The notes beneath the pieces were generated by a model. It was not told the origin of the DNA. It did no database searches and saw only the letters and a list, made by a program, of their open reading frames with translations. From Desulfobacteraceae bacterium (GTDB lineage: Bacteria > Desulfobacterota > Desulfobacteria > Desulfobacterales > UBA2174): a stretch of 40,821 nt of DNA. The stretch spans positions 1-40,821 of the forward strand of contig JAQVTF010000010.1 in NCBI GenBank assembly GCA_028700185.1. The letters run 5' to 3'. Of the stretch, positions 37,532 through 40,821 are shown piece after piece. How positions within the stretch are numbered: position 1 is the stretch's first letter; each line of letters starts with the position of its first letter. The translations under genes were made by a program, and so were the position numbers.

Positions 37532-37680
37532 CAGCGATGCATGATGACGCCGAAAGTTGAAAGCCGCTGGGAAGAACCGGTCCCCCTTGGGAAAGACCGC
37601 AAGGGCCCTCGGCGGATAAGACGGCCCGATGACCCATTGGCAGCGTGACCTGAAGGAAAACCAAATTTATACGGAGCAAA

Positions 37681-39024
37681 ATGATCGCGGAAATTTTGTC
37701 CACCGGAGACGAAGTGCGCACCGGCGCCGTGGCGGATACCAACGCCGCCTTCATCGCCCGATGCCTCGAGGACGAGGGATTCGAGGTGACCCGTCACCAG
37801 TGCGTGGGGGATGACATCGCCGTCATTGCCGAGGTGATGCGGGAAATCAGTCGACGCACCGCGGTGGCGGTGGTCACGGGGGGATTGGGGCCCACGGCGG
37901 ATGATGTCACCGCGGCCGGGGCCGCCCGGGCCCTGGGGGTGGATCTGACCCTGCATTCCGATGCCATGGCCGTGGTGGAACGGTTTTTCGCCCGCCGCGG
38001 TCGCCCGGTCACCGCCACCAACCGCAAGCAAGGGATGCTTCCCGAGGGAGCCGGCTGTTTGGATAATCCGTTGGGCAGTGCCCCGGGATTCGCCTTCACC
38101 CTGGGCAACTGCCGCTTTTATTGCCTGCCGGGGGTGCCGGTGGAAATGCGTGCCATGATCGATGAGGCGGTTTTGCCGGACCTGCGACAACGAACAGGTG
38201 GCAACATCGGCATCCGACGGGTGCGGGCCATCACCACCTTTGGCATTCCCGAGTCCACCGTGGCGGACCGGTTAACCGGGTTCGAGGCGGCTTTCGCGGG
38301 GATCCGGCTCGGGCTGCGCGCCCATTTTCCCGAAATCCATGTACGCCTTTACTTTTCAGAGACCGATGCTCAAGCCCTGGACCGGCGCGAACAGATGGCC
38401 GTGGACTGGGTGCACCGGCGCATCGAACCTTTCGTGGTATCCGACGAGGGACTGTCCCTGGCCGAGATGGTGGGCCGACGTCTCAAAGCTCAGACGGCGA
38501 GCCTCGCCGTGGCCGAGAGCTGTACCGGCGGTCTGATCTCCTCCTGGATCACCGACGTGGCGGGAAGCTCGGACTACTTTCGCCTTGGCGCCGTGACGTA
38601 TGCCAACGCGGCCAAGGAGGCGATCCTGGGGGTATCGGCTGAAACGTTGGATCGCTTGGGGGCGGTGTCCCGGCAAACCGTGATGGAGATGGCGGCCGGC
38701 GCGCGCCGCCGCGGCGATGCCACCTACGGGCTGGCCACCAGCGGGGTCGCCGGCCCCGGCGGCGGCAGCGGGCAAAAACCGGTGGGCAGCCTCTGCATCG
38801 GCATCGCCACGGCTGAAGGCGTGGGGGCCGCGGCCTATCGTTTTGGCGCCAACCGGAGACGCGCCAACAAGGTCGCCTTTGCCGCCGCCGCCTTGAACCT
38901 GCTGCGGATCGTCATCGACCAGGGCCTCACGGCGGATTTGGAGCAGCGGGCCAAGCCGATCTACGCCGAGCTCCTGGAGCTGGACGACGGGTATCATGCC
39001 TCTGGCGATGAGGCGCCCGAGTGA
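37681..39024 (+). CDS. cinA: CinA family protein (competence/damage-inducible, NMN deamidase-related)
   Basis: MIAEILSTGDEVRTGAVADTNAAFIARCLEDEGF...VVTGGLGPTADDVT; C-term 'LAVAESCTGGLISSWITDVAGSSDYFRLGAVTYANAAKEAILGVS...ATSGVAGPGGGSGQKPVG'. Confidence 0.95.
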   Translation: MIAEILSTGDEVRTGAVADTNAAFIARCLEDEGFEVTRHQCVGDDIAVIAEVMREISRRTAVAVVTGGLGPTADDVTAAGAARALGVDLTLHSDAMAVVERFFARRGRPVTATNRKQGMLPEGAGCLDNPLGSAPGFAFTLGNCRFYCLPGVPVEMRAMIDEAVLPDLRQRTGGNIGIRRVRAITTFGIPESTVADRLTGFEAAFAGIRLGLRAHFPEIHVRLYFSETDAQALDRREQMAVDWVHRRIEPFVVSDEGLSLAEMVGRRLKAQTASLAVAESCTGGLISSWITDVAGSSDYFRLGAVTYANAAKEAILGVSAETLDRLGAVSRQTVMEMAAGARRRGDATYGLATSGVAGPGGGSGQKPVGSLCIGIATAEGVGAAAYRFGANRRRANKVAFAAAALNLLRIVIDQGLTADLEQRAKPIYAELLELDDGYHASGDEAPE

Positions 39025-39905
39025 TGCTCTGGACCGTTGCCGTTGTTTTGTTGGCCGGCTATCTGGCCGCCACCCTGGTGCTGACCTACTTCGTCCATCG
39101 GCTGCCGCGCCGCCCGGTGGTCGATTCGCCCGATTGGGGCCAGGTCCTTGATACCTGGGTGCCCACCCGGGGCGGAGGTCGCCTGGAAGTCTGGCGTATC
39201 GTTCCGGAAGGGGAGGTGCGCGGCACGGTGCTGATGATTCACGGCTGGAGCCGCAATCGGGACCGGATGGTGGCCCGGGCACGGCAATTCGCCCGGCTGG
39301 GGATGATCACGGTGCTGTTTTCCGTTCGCGACCACGGCCGGTCGAGTCCTTTCCGGTTCATGAACGCCGCCGAGTTCGCCGAGGACGCCCTGGCGGTGAT
39401 GACCTGGCTCGGTCACCCCGTGATCCTTTACGGCCATTCGGCCGGCGCCGGCGGAGCGATCATTGCCGCCAGCCGCCGGCCCGAGCAGGTGGCGCTGCTG
39501 TTCCTGGAAGCCTGCTACGCCGACAGTCGGGAAGGCCTGCTGAGCCTCTATCGATGGTTCAATCCGGTTTTCGGCCGTGTCTTCGGGCCGATGATCCTCA
39601 ACTGGATGAATCTGTTTTACCGTTTCCGGATGAAGGCCATGAGCCCGGAGCGGTTGGCGCCGCGCCTGCCCATGCCGGCCATGGTAATCCACGGGGCCGA
39701 GGATCGGCGGTTTCCCGCGCGGTTTGCCCGGCGCCTGCACCAGGCCTTTCCTGCGGGATCCGCCCGGCTTTTGGTGGTTCCCGGGGCCGGGCACAGCGAG
39801 TCCAGCGGTCATCCGCGGTATCCCCAAGCGATAGCGGACTTTTTGGCCGCTTATCCCGAGGCCTGCGCCGCCACCCTCCCTCCTGCTCACCGGAGGTGGT
39901 CCTAG
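39021..39905 (+). CDS. Alpha/beta hydrolase with N-terminal TM segment
   Basis: VLMIHGWSRNRDRMVARARQFARLGMITVLFSVRDHGRS, nucleophile elbow 'YGHSAGAGGA', 'HGAEDRRFP', 'PGAGHSES'; overlaps cinA stop. Confidence 0.88.
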   Translation: MMLWTVAVVLLAGYLAATLVLTYFVHRLPRRPVVDSPDWGQVLDTWVPTRGGGRLEVWRIVPEGEVRGTVLMIHGWSRNRDRMVARARQFARLGMITVLFSVRDHGRSSPFRFMNAAEFAEDALAVMTWLGHPVILYGHSAGAGGAIIAASRRPEQVALLFLEACYADSREGLLSLYRWFNPVFGRVFGPMILNWMNLFYRFRMKAMSPERLAPRLPMPAMVIHGAEDRRFPARFARRLHQAFPAGSARLLVVPGAGHSESSGHPRYPQAIADFLAAYPEACAATLPPAHRRWS

Positions 39906-40821
39906 TGTCGTCCCCAGGGACCGGGACGGCGCCGGATCGTCCGACGGCTTTTCACTGCGGCTGGCTCCTGGACGGCAGTGGGGCCGGCCCCCGGCGGGAT
40001 GTGATCCTGACGGTGGCCGGCGGCCGTATCGGTGCCGTCTTTTCGGCCAGCGAAGGTTGCCATGGTCTGGCACCATTGGACTGGCGGGGGGTTACGGTGC
40101 TGCCGCCCCTCGTCGATGCTCATGTCCACCTCTTTCTGTCCGGTCGCGGTGACCCTGCCTTGCGGCGCCGGCAGTTGCACCCCGATTCAGACGAAGTTTT
40201 TCACCACATGGCCGCCCGTATCCGCCGTCATCTGCGCCGGGGGATTCTGGCCGTCCGGGACGGGGGGGATCACAAGGCACTGGCCCTGGCGTTACGCGAC
40301 CGGCGCAAGGCAATAGAACAGGCCGGATTCGTCCTGCGGGTTTCGGGCCGGGCCTGGCACCGGGAAGGACGCTACGGTGGCGCCTTCGGTCGCAGCCTGG
40401 GCCAAGACCAGCGTTTGGCCGAAGCGGTGATCGCCGCCGGGCGGGGGATCGACCAGGTGAAGATCATCGATTCCGGAATCAATTCCCTTACCGAATTCGG
40501 ACGGTCGACCCGTCCCCAGTTTGACGTGGACGACCTGAAGGCCGCCGTGGCGGCGGCTCACGGGTGGGGGCTTCCGGTGATGATCCATGCCAACGGGGTT
40601 CAGCCGATGGCCGACGCCCTGGCTGCCGGGTGCGACAGTGTCGAGCACGGATTTTTCATGGGGGAGGCCAACATGGAGCGGATGGCGGGTCAAAGGACGG
40701 TCTGGGTCCCCACGGCCGGGACCATGGCCGGTTTCCTCGACACTCTGGCCACTGGCCGGTGGGAAGCCGACGGGGCCCGGCGTCTCCTGGATCACCAGAC
40801 GGCTCAGCTCACTCGCGCCCG
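39905..40821 (+). CDS. Amidohydrolase family protein (3' end outside window)
   Basis: GTG overlapping the previous TAG; open to window end: GVTVLPPLVDAHVHLFLSG...VKIIDSGINS...GLPVMIHANGVQPMADALAAGCDSVEHGFFMGEANMERMA; metal-ligand motifs HxH, H, H. Confidence 0.85.
   Translation, partial: MSSPGTGTAPDRPTAFHCGWLLDGSGAGPRRDVILTVAGGRIGAVFSASEGCHGLAPLDWRGVTVLPPLVDAHVHLFLSGRGDPALRRRQLHPDSDEVFHHMAARIRRHLRRGILAVRDGGDHKALALALRDRRKAIEQAGFVLRVSGRAWHREGRYGGAFGRSLGQDQRLAEAVIAAGRGIDQVKIIDSGINSLTEFGRSTRPQFDVDDLKAAVAAAHGWGLPVMIHANGVQPMADALAAGCDSVEHGFFMGEANMERMAGQRTVWVPTAGTMAGFLDTLATGRWEADGARRLLDHQTAQLTRA

Noticed and set aside
1-40821. CRISPR arrays, phage modules, toxin-antitoxin pairs or canonical defence systems
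   Set aside because: No regularly spaced repeats, phage structural genes or recognisable defence or TA proteins were seen.

Overview
Window with the character of a sulfate-reducer-like Desulfobacterota chromosome (inferred from gene content; not verified). It is mostly dense, GC-rich coding DNA, with a few gene-poor stretches holding decayed genes and dispersed repeats. No rRNA, tRNA, CRISPR array or complete IS element could be supported. Main blocks: DEAD-box helicase; a frameshifted GAF/PAS hybrid histidine kinase; gene relics (HAMP sensor 3' end, beta-helix 5' end); an exported NifX-like protein, YkgJ protein and MinD-like ATPase; a partner-switching cluster (NMT1/THI5-like binding protein, SpoIIE phosphatase, STAS, HATPase, SulP-STAS-cNMP); a heme-motif GGDEF protein; a C40 peptidase lipoprotein; a minus-strand TusA-like / Fe-S / NrfD / multiheme cytochrome operon with a divergent sigma-54 activator; YkgJ, DUF3783, MgtE, MscS, ferritin-like, CoA-transferase/GNAT and class II RNR genes; a decayed Memo-AMMECR1 gene; CinA, an alpha/beta hydrolase and a partial amidohydrolase. 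The strongest candidate for something undescribed is the multiheme cytochrome at 20333-22414(-). It is split by one in-frame UGA at 21641-21643. By my recollection of octaheme tetrathionate reductase-type proteins, that site holds a Cys after 'INNF'. A perfect 7-bp hairpin with a GGC loop lies 13 nt downstream, as expected for a bacterial SECIS. Read through, it is a 693-aa protein with 13 CxxCH motifs, encoded in a four-gene ATGA-coupled operon with a GG-N10-GC sigma-54 promoter and a 16-bp palindrome upstream.
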